Below are positions 50,410 through 60,578 of a stretch of 64,000 nt of DNA, in pieces. Each line of letters starts with the position of its first letter. Position 1 is the first letter of the stretch. The translations under genes were made by a program, and so were the position numbers. Where the stretch lies: positions 21,206 through 85,205 of the forward strand of contig CAJJAX010000030.1 in NCBI GenBank assembly GCA_905182155.1. Direction: 5' to 3'. The stretch is from an uncultured Pseudomonadales bacterium (lineage in GTDB: Bacteria > Pseudomonadota > Gammaproteobacteria > Pseudomonadales > Azotimanducaceae). The notes beneath the pieces are model-generated. The model was not told where the DNA came from and did no database searches. It worked only from the letters and a program-made list of their open reading frames with translations.

Positions 50410-53400
50410 TTAATCCTCGAATTTAGACAGAACCAGTCCAAAAGCCAAGTCATCCACTGGCAGATCAAAGCCCGATTCAATCGCTGCATCCGCAACGGAC
50501 AAGTTCTGACAGAGCGTTTCTCTTTCGATGTGGTCCCGATGACTGGCAATCGCGGACAGAATATCCGCCGCGCCCCAGACCTGAAGGTTGATTCGGTCTG
50601 TTACCTTTAGACCTTCATCTTTGCGGCTTTTCTGAATTCGGCTCACGACTTCCCGGGCAAGGCCTTCTGCGATCAACTCAGGATCAAGACTGGTATCAAG
50701 ATCAATGGAGATGTATCGGTTCGAGACGGCGTTCGTGCCGGCTCGTGCTTCCCGAAACACGAGAATGTCGTCGAGCTCAAAGGTTTCGCCTTCCAGCACA
50801 AGGCGCCTGGTTTCTTGGAGCTTCAAAATACTTTGGCTGTCGAGTTGATCGATCAGCTGCTTAAACTGCTTAAAACGATTGCCAAGACGTTTGCCCAAAA
50901 CCGGAGAATTCGGTCGCGCGAACAATTCGATATAGTCGGCCTCATTGGTGTCGTAGGTGATGGCCTTGACGTTGAGTTCCGCCAGAATATAGGGCTCGAG
51001 GCGAGCGATCTCGTTTAAGAGGGCTTGATCCTGATGGAGAATGCGCAGCAGTCGGGTTGGGTATTTGGTTTTCACCCGATCCTGATTGCGTTTTTGACGG
51101 CCCAGCAGAATCACGTGCTGCATTCTGCCGACGGCTTCTTCCAGTATCGGTTTTTGGAGGTCAGTGTCCGGAACGGGATAGGAGCACAGATGAACCGATT
51201 CGGGCGCGTTTTCACTGGCGGGCAGCGCTTGGTAGATGGTTTCAGACAGAAAGGGTGCGAACGGCGCCATGCAGACCGTGAACTCGTAGACGGCGGTGTG
51301 CAGCGTGTTAAACGCATGGGCTTTATCCTTCGTCAGGGCTTCATCCCAAAACCGAGCGCGATTGAGGCGAATATACCAATTGGTCAATTCTTCGATGAAA
51401 TCAAATAACGGCGGCACAACGTTATAAAGTCGGTAAGCCTCCATTTCGTCTGTGATGTTGGCTTTGAGGGTTTGCAAACGCGACAGCAACCATTGATCCA
51501 TGATGTTGGGGCTGGGCTCGGTCACCTCGCCCGGCGTCCAATGATCGATGGCAGTATAGGTTTTTAAAAAGCGATAGGCGTTCAGCCACGGCAGCAGCGC
51601 CCGACGGGTCATCTCCTTGACACCCGCGTCTTTAAAACGCTGCTCTTCGGCTTTGACGAGGCCTGAATTAATCAAGTAAAGCCGGAGCGCATCCGCGCCG
51701 TAGTCCTCCATGAGCGCGTCAGGCGGCGTATAGTTGCGCAGCCGTTTGGACATTTTCTTGCCGTCTTCCGCCATCACGATGCCGTTCACAATGACGTTTT
51801 TAAATGGGTTGGTATCGAATAGCGCAGTACCAAGTACGATCAGGGTGTAGAACCAGCCGCGGGTCTGGTCTAGTCCCTCGGCGATAAACTCGGCGGGAAA
51901 GCCCTTTTCAAACAGGTCTTTATTTTCAAAGGGGTAATGCCACTGGCGCATAAGGCATTGCGCCAGACTCGAACCAGCAATCTAAAACTTCTGAGATTCT
52001 GCGGTAGGTACCGTCTTCACCGGGCAGGGTAAAGGTTAAATCGTCGACAAACTCGCGATGTAGATCTGCGACTTCGACGCCGGTTAAGTCTTTGAGTTCT
52101 TGAATCGACCCAATGCACTTCGCCGCGCCAGACGCATCATTGATCCAGATCGGGAGTGGCGTGCCCCAGTACCGGTTTCTCGAGATCGCCCAGTCCATTG
52201 CGCCCGCGAGCCAGTTGCCCATTCGGCCATTTTGAATATGCTCGGGGACCCAACGAATCTTTTGATTCGCTGCAACCAATTGCTCTTTGATTTGCGCCAC
52301 TTTGACGTACCAGGAATCGATGGTGCGATAAATAATGGGGGTGTCCGAACGGGGACAAAATGGATAGCTGTGTTGAATCACCTCTTGAAGGTACAAGTGG
52401 CCCGAGGCTTTTAAGTGACGCATGATGGGTTTGTCGGCCGCTTTAACATGTAGGCCTGCAAAGTCCGAGACTTCGTCGGTAAAGCACCCGGCCATATCGA
52501 TTGGGCAGACCAGGGCGCTAATACCCGCAGCTTTTAAAACTCGAAAATCGTCTTCGCCAAAGGCGGGTGCTTGATGGACAATCCCAGTGCCGCTGTCTGT
52601 GGTGACGTAATCGTCGGCTAAAACTTGGAAAGCGCCTTCTGATGCTAGGTCTTCAAAGTACGGGAATAAGGGGTCGTAGCGTAGTCCCACCAGCTCGGCC
52701 CCCATAAGGGTTGATATCGCTTTGAGTTGTTTTTTCTCTTCGTAAGCAGCAAGACGCTCTGAGGCAATAATAATCGTTGCCTGCAGGGCCTCGTCATAAA
52801 CCTTGGTATATTCGATGGCGCTGCCGACACACAGCGCAAGGTTTGACGGCAGTGTCCAAGGGGTGGTGGTCCAGGCGGCGATATAAACGTCTTGATCTGC
52901 CAACTTAAATAACACGGTGACCGCAGGGTCTTGGGCTTCTTGATAATTGCTGCCTGCCTCAAAATTCGACAAAACGGTTCCAAGGGCGGTTGAAAAGGGC
53001 ACGACTTTTTCACCGCGATAGATCAGCTCTTTTTCCCAGAGCTGTTTAACGACCCACCAAACCGACTCCATGTACCAGGGTTCCATGGTTTTATAGTCGT
53101 TATCAAAATCGACCCAGCGGCCAATACGAGTGATCGTTTTTCGCCACTCGTCTGTGTAGCGTTGAATGATGCCGCGGCAGGCATCGTTGTAGCCTTTAAT
53201 GCCCATCTTCTCGACCGCCTCGGCGGATGATAGGCCGAGCGATTTATCGATTTCATGCTCTATGGGCAGCCCATGACAGTCCCATCCAGGAACGTAGGGA
53301 GCATCTAACCCCTTTCATCGTGAAGTATCGGGGCACTGCGTCTTTTAAAATCGAGCCAACCAAATGACCGTGATGCGGCAGTCCGGTTGCAAACGGTGGG

Positions 53401-53552
53401 CCATCGTAAAAGATGTACGGGTCTTGATCACGGGTCTGAGCAAGGCTCTTCTGAAAGACGTCTTGTTTTGCCCAAAAATCAAGCACAGCATGTTCTGCTG
53501 CCACAAACGAGAAAGTGTCCGCATCGGGATTGATAGAAACCTCACGGCTCAT
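50410..53552 (-). CDS. ileS: Isoleucyl-tRNA synthetase, type 2 (IleRS2), two frameshifts
   Basis: Charges tRNA-Ile with isoleucine. Three pieces read through breaks near 53,295 and 51,945 give about 1,047 residues, the IleRS2 length. The HIGH-like motif is GLPHHGHL near residue 60; after the first break WDCHGLPIEHEIDKSLG follows; the editing domain has AAWTTTPWTLPSNLALCVG and DDYVTTDSGTGIVHQAPAFG; the second active-site loop is KMSKRLRNY (about 51,740-51,756). KMSKR instead of the KMSKS of IleRS1 marks the eukaryote-like type 2 enzyme, known for resistance to mupirocin. The usual ileS-lspA pairing is absent. As an essential single copy, the frameshifts are probably errors. Confidence 0.93.
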
Positions 53553-53680
53553 GGGTAGCTCCCCTGCTTGGGCTTGGGTCGCCGCAACGATCGAGGATCA
53601 TGACACTCATTCGGTCTGCGGCAATCGGTTTAAATTGGACGGGCAATAATAGCCTGTCCCTCTGAGAGGTCAACAGCTTG

Positions 53681-54712
53681 TCAGTCGCGATGATCTTGCA
53701 CCCCGGTGACGCTGCCGCGCAGATTAATCTTTTCAAGTACGGCGGACACCAATTTCTCGATTTGAAACTCAAAGTACCAATCGGGTGTCTTGGTGTGATG
53801 AATTGCCGTGGTGCCAACGACGCGGAAGCACCAACCTTCTTTGACCGAGCGATCCTTGAGGCCTTGCAGCCGCTCCCAGGCAGGCTTGGATAAAACAGGA
53901 TGTACGCAGGCGACGGTAATGTCACCAGCGCCCTCATCTTTGAGGGTCTCGACGGCGGCAACCACCGATCCGGCGGTATCGATAATGTCGTCAACCAGCA
54001 GGACCTTCTTGCCCGCAACATTGCCAATCAGGGTAGATCGAAAGACCGTATTGGGTTTTGAGTAGTCTCGTTCTTTTGACAAAGCAGCAAGATCTGCCGA
54101 CAGCTCTTCGGCATAGATGCGCGCATTCTCGAGGTAGCCCACATCCGGCGACACCACAACCTCGCCGGTTAAGCCATTGGCCTTCAGCCAGGGGACGAGC
54201 TGCTTCGTGAGGAAAATATTCTCAAGGTGGGTTTGGCTGGGGTTGAACATGCCCGCAATCGCGTCGTTATGAATCTCAACGGTCACCACTCGATCGGCCC
54301 CGGCACTTTGCAACATGCGCGCAAAAAGGCTGGCGCTGATGCCCTCTCTGGTCCGGCCCTTTCTCTTGTCCTGGCGTGCACCAGGATAATAAGGCGTGAC
54401 GGCGGTCACGTATTGCGCATCGGCCAGCGCTGCGGCTTCAACGGCATGCAACAACATGATGAATCGGTCATAGATTGATTTATCGTCTTGATCGCCCACC
54501 ATATTCTGAAAGATGTACAGGTCATGACCCCGAACGTTGGCTTGGATCTCAATTTTGCCCTCGCCACAAGCAAACCAAATCTCTTTGCTGGGCAGCAAGG
54601 GGGTCTCTAGGTATTGCGCGACCCGCTCGGCGAACGACCGACCGGATTCGCAGGTCATTAAAGCAATGGGCGCTCGGGGATTTCGAATTAAAGCAGCGTT
54701 CTGATCAGTCAT
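53681..54712 (-). CDS. prs: Ribose-phosphate pyrophosphokinase-like protein, divergent Prs
   Basis: Prs makes PRPP from ribose 5-phosphate and ATP. The 343 residues keep the family pattern: GEGKIEIQANVRGHDLYIFQ, YYPGARQDKRKGRTREGIS, the catalytic histidine in VTVEIHNDAIAGMF and the PRPP loop KVLLVDDIIDTAGSV (consensus DDMIDTGGT). The catalytic flexible loop differs: E. coli reads RARAIAKLL with Lys194, here NARIYAEEL with Glu at the Lys place. So it could be a subfamily with altered catalysis or a regulatory paralogue. It overlaps the purN end by eight bases; both enzymes serve purine synthesis, which favours a real Prs function. Confidence 0.82.
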   Translation of the reverse strand: MTDQNAALIRNPRAPIALMTCESGRSFAERVAQYLETPLLPSKEIWFACGEGKIEIQANVRGHDLYIFQNMVGDQDDKSIYDRFIMLLHAVEAAALADAQYVTAVTPYYPGARQDKRKGRTREGISASLFARMLQSAGADRVVTVEIHNDAIAGMFNPSQTHLENIFLTKQLVPWLKANGLTGEVVVSPDVGYLENARIYAEELSADLAALSKERDYSKPNTVFRSTLIGNVAGKKVLLVDDIIDTAGSVVAAVETLKDEGAGDITVACVHPVLSKPAWERLQGLKDRSVKEGWCFRVVGTTAIHHTKTPDWYFEFQIEKLVSAVLEKINLRGSVTGVQDHRD

Positions 54713-55316
54713 GGTGCGTCAGTAGTCCTTGTAAGGCTTGAACGAGCAAAGGGTGTTCAACCCGGAGGATGGCCTCTGCGAGGCTGTCCGGGGTCATACC
54801 CTGCGCTATAGTAACGTGATTCTGGGCAATGATCGCGCCTTCATCATAGTGCGTCGTCACGTAATGAACGGTGGCCCCGGATTGGGTTTCGTTCGCAGCG
54901 AGGACGGCTTGGTGGACGTGTTGGCCATACATTCCAGCGCCACCATATTTTGGTAGCAAGGAGGGGTGAATGTTGATGATTTTGTTTGGAAAGGCGGCGA
55001 GGGTGTTGGGGCCAATTTTTTTTAAATAGCCGGCGGTGATCACCCAATCAATGCGATGTTCAATTAAACATTCTTTCAGGGCTTGATCATTCGCCCCGCC
55101 CGGTCCGTCAGCGCGAGTGTTGTAGAGCCAAAGGGGTAGGTCCTCGCTCGTGGCGTATTGCCAGGCGCCGCTATTTTTGTTGTTACTGACCAGCAGACAA
55201 ATCTCAGCACCAAGCGTGCCTTGCTGACAAGCGTTATGAAGATTACGCAGATGCGTGCCGCGACCAGAGGCGAGCACAGCGAGTCGGGCCCGGGGTTTCG
55301 CGAAGGTATGGCTCAT
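54705..55316 (-). CDS. purN: Phosphoribosylglycinamide formyltransferase PurN-like
   Basis: Transfers a formyl group from 10-formyl-THF to GAR in purine synthesis. The 203 residues have the phosphate-binding RLAVLASGRGTHLRNL, the folate site ITAGYLKKIG and catalytic Asn-His in INIHPSLLPKYGGAGMYGQH, with GATVHYVTTHYDEGAII carrying the catalytic Asp. It is in an overlapping group with the acyl-CoA synthetase upstream and prs downstream. purM, usually next to purN, is not here. Confidence 0.92.
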   Translation of the reverse strand: MSHTFAKPRARLAVLASGRGTHLRNLHNACQQGTLGAEICLLVSNNKNSGAWQYATSEDLPLWLYNTRADGPGGANDQALKECLIEHRIDWVITAGYLKKIGPNTLAAFPNKIINIHPSLLPKYGGAGMYGQHVHQAVLAANETQSGATVHYVTTHYDEGAIIAQNHVTIAQGMTPDSLAEAILRVEHPLLVQALQGLLTHHD

Positions 55317-56792
55317 CCGCTACCAGGTGGTTCGGAAAATTGTTCCCGCAGCTGATTTTTCTGAACTTTACCCATGGTGTTTCGCGGCAGGCTTTGCAAG
55401 AAGAAGATCTGTTTAGGGGTCTTGAAGTTGGCAAGGCGTGACTTGACCTGGCTGTAAATGAGGTCGGGGGTTAAGTCGGTCTCGGGTTGGGCGACGATGA
55501 CGGCGCAGACAGCTTCCCCGAAATCTTTATGGGGTAGGCCGATCACTGCGCTCTCCAAGACGCCATCAATCGCATCTAAGACCAATTCTATTTCTTTCGG
55601 GTAGACGTTGAGTCCCCCGGTAATGATGAGGTCTTTACTGCGGCCAACGATACTGATGTAGCCGTCATCATCGATGAGGGCCAGGTCGCCGGTTTTAAAA
55701 TAGCCGTTAGGCGTAAACGATTCTTTGGTCTTCTCTGCATTTTGCCAATAGCCTTGAAAGACATTCGGGCCGCGAACCCAGAGTTGCCCAGTGTCGCCAG
55801 CGGGTAATGGCTCATCGGCATCATTGACCACCAGACATTGGACGCCGGGCAAAGGCGGGCCAACGGTTCCGGGTTTTCGGGTCCCGTTGAGGGGATTGGC
55901 CGTGTTCATGCCGGTTTCGCTCATGCCGTATCGTTCAAGGATGACGGTGCCGGTCGCGTCTTCCCAGTCATTAAAGGTTTGCGTGAGTAACGGCGCGGAC
56001 CCTGAGATGAATAACCGCATCCCTGCACAGTGGTTCTGGTTAATGCCCTCGCTCAAGAGTCGAGTGTAGTAGGTTGGCACGCCCATCATAACGGTGCTGT
56101 ATGGCAGGTTTTGCATCACCGTTTTGACGTCGAACTCATGCAACCAACGCAGGCTACCCCCACTCATCAGGACACAGCCAATAGCCATGAAAAATCGGCA
56201 AGGTGTGCAACATGACGTCGGTTGGGGTCCAGTCCCAAGCGGTTTTGAGCGTTTGTGCATTGCTGATCAGGTTTTCATGACTGATCATGGCGCCTTTTGG
56301 CAATCCGGTGGTGCCTGAGGTATACACGATTACGGCGATGTCATCGGGCGCTCTAGCTTCGATCGGATGCGAGGTTGCGCAGTGCCTTGCAAGGTCGGTT
56401 AACGTGCCTTCCCCAAATTGATCCATGGTCAGGGTTAAAACGGATCGCGCGGCGTGATCCAGAGCCTGTTCTGGGTCGACCATCAATAAACTGGGGGTGG
56501 CATCTTGCAGGAAGTGATCCAGTTCGTGGGCGCCATAAGCCGTATTCAACGGCAGGTAAATCAAGCCAGCACGCAAGCAGCCACAATACAGATACACGGC
56601 GCCAATCGATTTCTGGGTTTGAACCGCGACTCGGTCGCCGGGTTTTAGGCCGAGTTGGGTCAGGGCTATCGCGAATTGGGCACTGCATCGGTCGAGATCG
56701 TCATAAGTTGCAAGGGTTTCACCCGCCGCATCAATTAATAACGGGCGCGAAAGGTTAAAATGCTCGCGGAAGACTTGGTATAGGTTGGTCAT
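55313..56792 (-). pseudogene. matB: Malonyl-CoA synthetase-like acyl-CoA synthetase (MatB type), broken by a short deletion
   Basis: The family activates malonate (or methylmalonate) to the CoA ester. The N-terminal half (from MTNLYQVFREHF, start at 56792) has the AMP-binding P-loop IVYTSGTTGLPKGAMISHEN. The C-terminal half has VMMGVPTYYTRLL, ERYGMSETGMNTANPLNGTR, LPAGDTGQLWVRGPNVFQGYW, YFKTGDLALIDDDGYISIVG and the lysine in LPRNTMGKVQKNQLRE. Between them, near 56,175, the expected HGLFV loop is missing: about 17 bases have been lost after LPIFH, which also shifts the frame. This is a larger lesion than the one-base breaks elsewhere, so a real inactivating deletion is possible. Confidence 0.82.
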
Positions 56793-56938
56793 AAGAATCC
56801 ATAGTGCTTGTTGGAACGCGTATTTGGGCGGGCCCATTTGACGGTCGCAGACGGTTTCTGACAGAGCGTAATGTGTTCTGGTAAATTATAGCCTGAGCGC
56901 CTGTATTTTTCGCCTGTTTGCCCTTGGAGGTTGTCACC

Positions 56939-57388
56939 ATGTTGTTTAGAGCTTGGATTTCCGGATTGATGTTGCTGTGCTTCATCTCGCCGAGCACCCT
57001 CGGTGAGGTTCGATTGGTTGATGGGTGGACCCGAAGCCCAGCGCCGGGTGTTGATCGACTGGCCATTTACGGCAGGTTGGTCAATGAAGGTGGTGCTCCG
57101 GTGGTTTTGTCGCGCTGGGTGCTTGCCGGCGCGGCGATGATCATGTTCCATGAGACCGTTATGGTGGCGGGTCAAATGCGAATGCGGCACCTTGATCCGA
57201 TTGAATTAAGCCCTTTAAAGGACTTGGTGATGCAGCCTCAGGGCCCTCACCTGATGGTGGTTGGTTTAGAAACCCTGCCAAAGGCCGGCGACACCCTGAC
57301 CATCGACGCGACAACGTCGCTCGGTGAGACGTTTACTTTTCTGGTCCAGGTTCAGCCGATCACCTCGCTTGGGCCGAAGTTGAACTAA
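56939..57388 (+). CDS. Periplasmic copper chaperone PCu(A)C family
   Basis: Binds Cu(I) in the periplasm and delivers it, in known members, to cytochrome oxidase CuA sites. The start at 56939 (MLFRAWISGLMLLCFISPST) gives a signal peptide, then about 130 residues with VRLVDGWTRSPAPGVDRLAIYGRL at the domain start. Copper ligands of the H-M-H-M pattern are in MIMFHETVMVAGQMRMR and GPHLMVVGL. Partners such as SenC/Sco or oxidase genes are not adjacent. Slightly longer starts upstream are possible. Confidence 0.86.
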   Translation: MLFRAWISGLMLLCFISPSTLGEVRLVDGWTRSPAPGVDRLAIYGRLVNEGGAPVVLSRWVLAGAAMIMFHETVMVAGQMRMRHLDPIELSPLKDLVMQPQGPHLMVVGLETLPKAGDTLTIDATTSLGETFTFLVQVQPITSLGPKLN

Positions 57389-57407
57389 TCGCCTGGGAGC
57401 CTCTTTG

Positions 57408-58835
57408 ATGACAGAACCCATTGTTCAAAAGCACGCTATAAAAGATCGATTACAGCAAGCTTTGATGCTGCATCAGGCCGGGAAGTTGGCGAATGCCGAG
57501 ACCCTCTATCAGGGCATTTTGGATGAGGACTCTGAGCATCCAGATGCATTGCACCTGTTGGGCTTGATCCGAGGCGAGCAGGGTCACGCGGTGATGGGGA
57601 TCGAGTTGATCGAGCGCGCGTTACTCAAGCGGCCCCTGGCAGCAGCCTATCATCATAATATCGCGGGGCTCTACCGCCGTCTGGGTCAGATGGCGCTTGC
57701 CAAGGCGCGGTTTCAAGACGCCTTTGCGCTCAAGCCAGATTATGGCGAAGCCTACCAAGGTTACGCTGAGATGGTCACGTTTCAGGATCAGGATCCCTTC
57801 CTCAAGGTCGTAGAGCAGCAGCTGTCGGATCCCAATCTTAATGATCAGACTCGGTGTTACTTACATTTTTCTGCGGGCAAATATTTGGACGATACGACTG
57901 ACTATGACCGCGCCTTTCAGCACTATGAGTTAGCCAATCGTTTGGCGGCTCGGACATTCTCTGTTCCAGGGAACCGGCAGTTTTTTCAGGATCTCGTTTA
58001 TTGGCAACCGGATCTTCAATCGATTGCTGTCCGCGCCGCGCCGGAGAGTTCCGAGCCGATGCCGATCTTTGTGGTCGGCATGCCCAGAAGTGGCACCAGT
58101 CTGGTGGAGCAGATCCTTGCGAGCCACTCCCGTGTGTTTGGTGCGGGCGAGCTGAATGATTTAGCAACCGTCAGCATCGAATTAGTCCGGCGCCTAAAGC
58201 AGCAGTCTGCGCCAGCTGGCGCGCGCAGCGCTCAGTCGAGTAGGCAGATTCAAGCGGCGGTTGAAAGGGCGAGGGCGAACTATCTGCAAGCATTGCGCAA
58301 TCGAGACTATGGCCAAGAAACCCAATGGATCGTCGACAAACACCCGCTGAATTTTCGGTTTCTTGGGCTTCTGCGCGCGATGATCCCGGGCGCGAAGATT
58401 GTTCATGTTCGTCGACATCCGCTGGACACTTGTTTGAGTTGTTTCTTTCAAAACTTCACGAAGGGCCAGGATTACAGTTTTGATCTATCGAACCTTGGAC
58501 ACTTTTTTACGGATTATCAGCGGCTCATGAATCATTGGTCGGGGTTGTCCGGGCTCAACATTCATTCTGTGACCTATGAATCGCTAATCGCCTCACCCCA
58601 AGTGGTGATTGAAGATCTCTTGGCCTATTGTGATTTGCCCTTTGAGCCCGCTTGTTTAAAGTTTTATGACACCGATCGTCCGGTGAGTACCGCCAGTTTT
58701 AATCAAGTGCGGCAACCCCTGTATCAAACTTCGAAGGCGCGCTGGCGCCATTATGCTCAACACCTAGGACACCTCGCCAAGGCGCTGGGTGTTGAAGATG
58801 AACTGCCCGTTATGATCACGGGGTCACGCCTGTAA
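57408..58835 (+). CDS. TPR-repeat sulfotransferase
   Basis: Fusion of an N-terminal tetratricopeptide region (about residues 10-125, for example AGKLANAETLYQGILDEDSE and AYHHNIAGLYRRLGQMALAK) with a C-terminal sulfotransferase domain. The PAPS 5'-phosphosulfate loop is VVGMPRSGTSLVEQILASHS and the 3'-phosphate site is KIVHVRRHPLDTCLSCFF. Members of this group sulfate proteins or glycans or act on small metabolites, but no target is known. Start is ATG at 57408; a TTG codon before it extends the frame by one residue. It follows the copper chaperone by 19 bases. Confidence 0.88.
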   Translation: MTEPIVQKHAIKDRLQQALMLHQAGKLANAETLYQGILDEDSEHPDALHLLGLIRGEQGHAVMGIELIERALLKRPLAAAYHHNIAGLYRRLGQMALAKARFQDAFALKPDYGEAYQGYAEMVTFQDQDPFLKVVEQQLSDPNLNDQTRCYLHFSAGKYLDDTTDYDRAFQHYELANRLAARTFSVPGNRQFFQDLVYWQPDLQSIAVRAAPESSEPMPIFVVGMPRSGTSLVEQILASHSRVFGAGELNDLATVSIELVRRLKQQSAPAGARSAQSSRQIQAAVERARANYLQALRNRDYGQETQWIVDKHPLNFRFLGLLRAMIPGAKIVHVRRHPLDTCLSCFFQNFTKGQDYSFDLSNLGHFFTDYQRLMNHWSGLSGLNIHSVTYESLIASPQVVIEDLLAYCDLPFEPACLKFYDTDRPVSTASFNQVRQPLYQTSKARWRHYAQHLGHLAKALGVEDELPVMITGSRL

Positions 58836-58898
58836 AAGGGCTCTGAAAGACCGCCTGATCAATGTTAGAGTTGGGGCAAACTCCAAGGAATCCTGATC

Positions 58899-59348
58899 AT
58901 GTACAGTTGGCGCGAACTTGAAGCAGCAGACCCGGAGATTGCAGCATTTGGGTGCCAGCGTTTGGACGGGAAATTAGCGTACTTAGCGACGGTACGAGAC
59001 GATGCGAAGCCGCGGTTACATCCGGTAACGCCGATTATTGGCGCGGGCCATTGTTTTTTGTTTGTCGAACCCAGTACTCCGAAAGCAAAAGACTTGTTGA
59101 AGAGCGGTTGGTATAGCTTGCATTGCGCGATGAATGACAGCTCAGGTAGCAGTGGCGAGTTTATCTTAAATGGCCAGGTACAAGCCGTGACCGATTCGGC
59201 ATTACGAGCCTTAGCGGAGTCTATTTCGAGCTATCGGCCTGCGGCACGAACGGTTCTGTTCGAGCTTGCAATCCATGAGGCTCATGCCATTGACTATCGG
59301 TTTGGCCGACCGCACCGAAGGCGGTGGCCTGCGATAGCCTCGCACTGA
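58899..59348 (+). CDS. Pyridoxamine 5'-phosphate oxidase-like (split-barrel flavin-binding) protein
   Basis: Small 149-residue protein with the split-barrel fold of FMN/F420-binding proteins: start WRELEAADPEIAAFG, then GKLAYLATVRDDAKPRLHPV, LFVEPSTPKAKDLLKSGWYS and GEFILNGQVQAVTD. The proteins bind flavin or F420 and reduce small substrates, but most are uncharacterised. The C-terminus (RFGRPHRRRWPAIASH) is basic. It converges with the next gene. Confidence 0.85.
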   Translation: MYSWRELEAADPEIAAFGCQRLDGKLAYLATVRDDAKPRLHPVTPIIGAGHCFLFVEPSTPKAKDLLKSGWYSLHCAMNDSSGSSGEFILNGQVQAVTDSALRALAESISSYRPAARTVLFELAIHEAHAIDYRFGRPHRRRWPAIASH

Positions 59349-59411
59349 GTCTTTAAAATTGAGCCTTCTGGGCTGCGCAGGATTGCCTTTGAGCGTAGGC
59401 CGGGCCGACGG

Positions 59412-60578
59412 TTAGGGTTTCAGGATTGCGTCTAAGGGCCAGTTCAGCGAGTTGATCAGGCTCAAAATTTGATCTCGATGGTGCCTTGATAGGTTGGGTG
59501 CCGGTTGTTGCGCCGCACTCATGGATAGGCCGACAAAATCGCTCATAAAGTGCAAAGTCTGAGCTTGCATGGCCAGCGGCTTTGATGCAGCGTCTGTCGT
59601 GGTAAAAGCTTGCTGCAATCGTGCGGGCGCGTAGTGCGTCATGCCAATTGAATGTTGGAACTGCTCAAAGGTTTGCTCTGGGCGCAGGGCTTTTTGGTAG
59701 CCAGCCAGCGTCAGGATCAAAAAGTCGATTCGTGCAATCTGTGAGTAAGGGGTTTGATAGAAATTGACCTGGCCCATGATTGCCAGCATCAAGATCGCCA
59801 GGGCCTTTTGATTCTGAGCGAGGTCCATCGCGAAGAGATGCGTGCTGCCCGCCTGTTGCTTCAGAAAGTGACTGCCAGGCAGGCCATGCAGTAACGCGAT
59901 GACCTCGGCTTCCGGGAAGTGCAGGCCGGGAAAGCTTCCCTCGGTAATACGAACACTCGCGTCATCCTGCTGGTAAAAAAAAGGCGCCTCAGCGTCCAGC
60001 AAATAGGGCTTCACCAGAAGGGGCGGCAAGCCGGAAAATTTGAGTTCGAGCGGATTCAGCAACCGATGGGTCGCAATGCTTGATTGGATAAGGCCTAAAA
60101 ATTGTTGTCGAGCCTCGCGAGTTGACCCCACGGTTTGAAAAAGACTCGGGTCCGACGGGCCAAGTTGCGCGCGGATCTGTCGTAATTGCTTGAGTTCTTG
60201 TTCAAGCCAAGCATCCAAAAAGGCGGGGCTGCGCTGAAGTTGCGCGGCATTGGCGGTGAGGTTGTTTGCGCGATCGACTGACCAGCGCACCGCTTTAAGG
60301 GTTTGTTGTTGTGCTTGCGTGATGTCTGTGAGGGCAACCGTTTGTTCTAGTTCGGTGAGGAGCCCTTGATAATGCGTGGCGTCAACCGGCGCCGGGTGGG
60401 CCTTTGTGAAGCGCTGCACAATCTCGTTGAACAGCGCTTGCTCCAGCCGAGTTCGAACGACCCCTTGGTTGCCGCTGGTCGGACTGATGGTCCTCGTCTC
60501 GGTGGGCTGCAAGGCGCCGCAGCCGGCAAGGCAGATCGCGATCATCAGGCCCCCGACGACGATTTTAATGCGGTTCAT
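59412..60578 (-). CDS. Putative lipoprotein coupled to the one-carbon operon, distantly DUF885-like
   Basis: Lipoprotein of 388 residues: signal peptide with lipobox ICLAGC (Cys near residue 20). The rest is helical and shows no strong family match. A segment near residue 230 (EAEVIALLHGLPGSHFLKQQ) resembles the HExxPGHH metal motif of DUF885 peptidase-like proteins, but glutamate is replaced by glycine and one histidine by serine, and later segments have only faint similarity. If related, it has lost the metal site. Its ATG overlaps the stop of the upstream cyclohydrolase gene (ATGA). Confidence 0.55.
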   Translation of the reverse strand: MNRIKIVVGGLMIAICLAGCGALQPTETRTISPTSGNQGVVRTRLEQALFNEIVQRFTKAHPAPVDATHYQGLLTELEQTVALTDITQAQQQTLKAVRWSVDRANNLTANAAQLQRSPAFLDAWLEQELKQLRQIRAQLGPSDPSLFQTVGSTREARQQFLGLIQSSIATHRLLNPLELKFSGLPPLLVKPYLLDAEAPFFYQQDDASVRITEGSFPGLHFPEAEVIALLHGLPGSHFLKQQAGSTHLFAMDLAQNQKALAILMLAIMGQVNFYQTPYSQIARIDFLILTLAGYQKALRPEQTFEQFQHSIGMTHYAPARLQQAFTTTDAASKPLAMQAQTLHFMSDFVGLSMSAAQQPAPNLSRHHRDQILSLINSLNWPLDAILKP

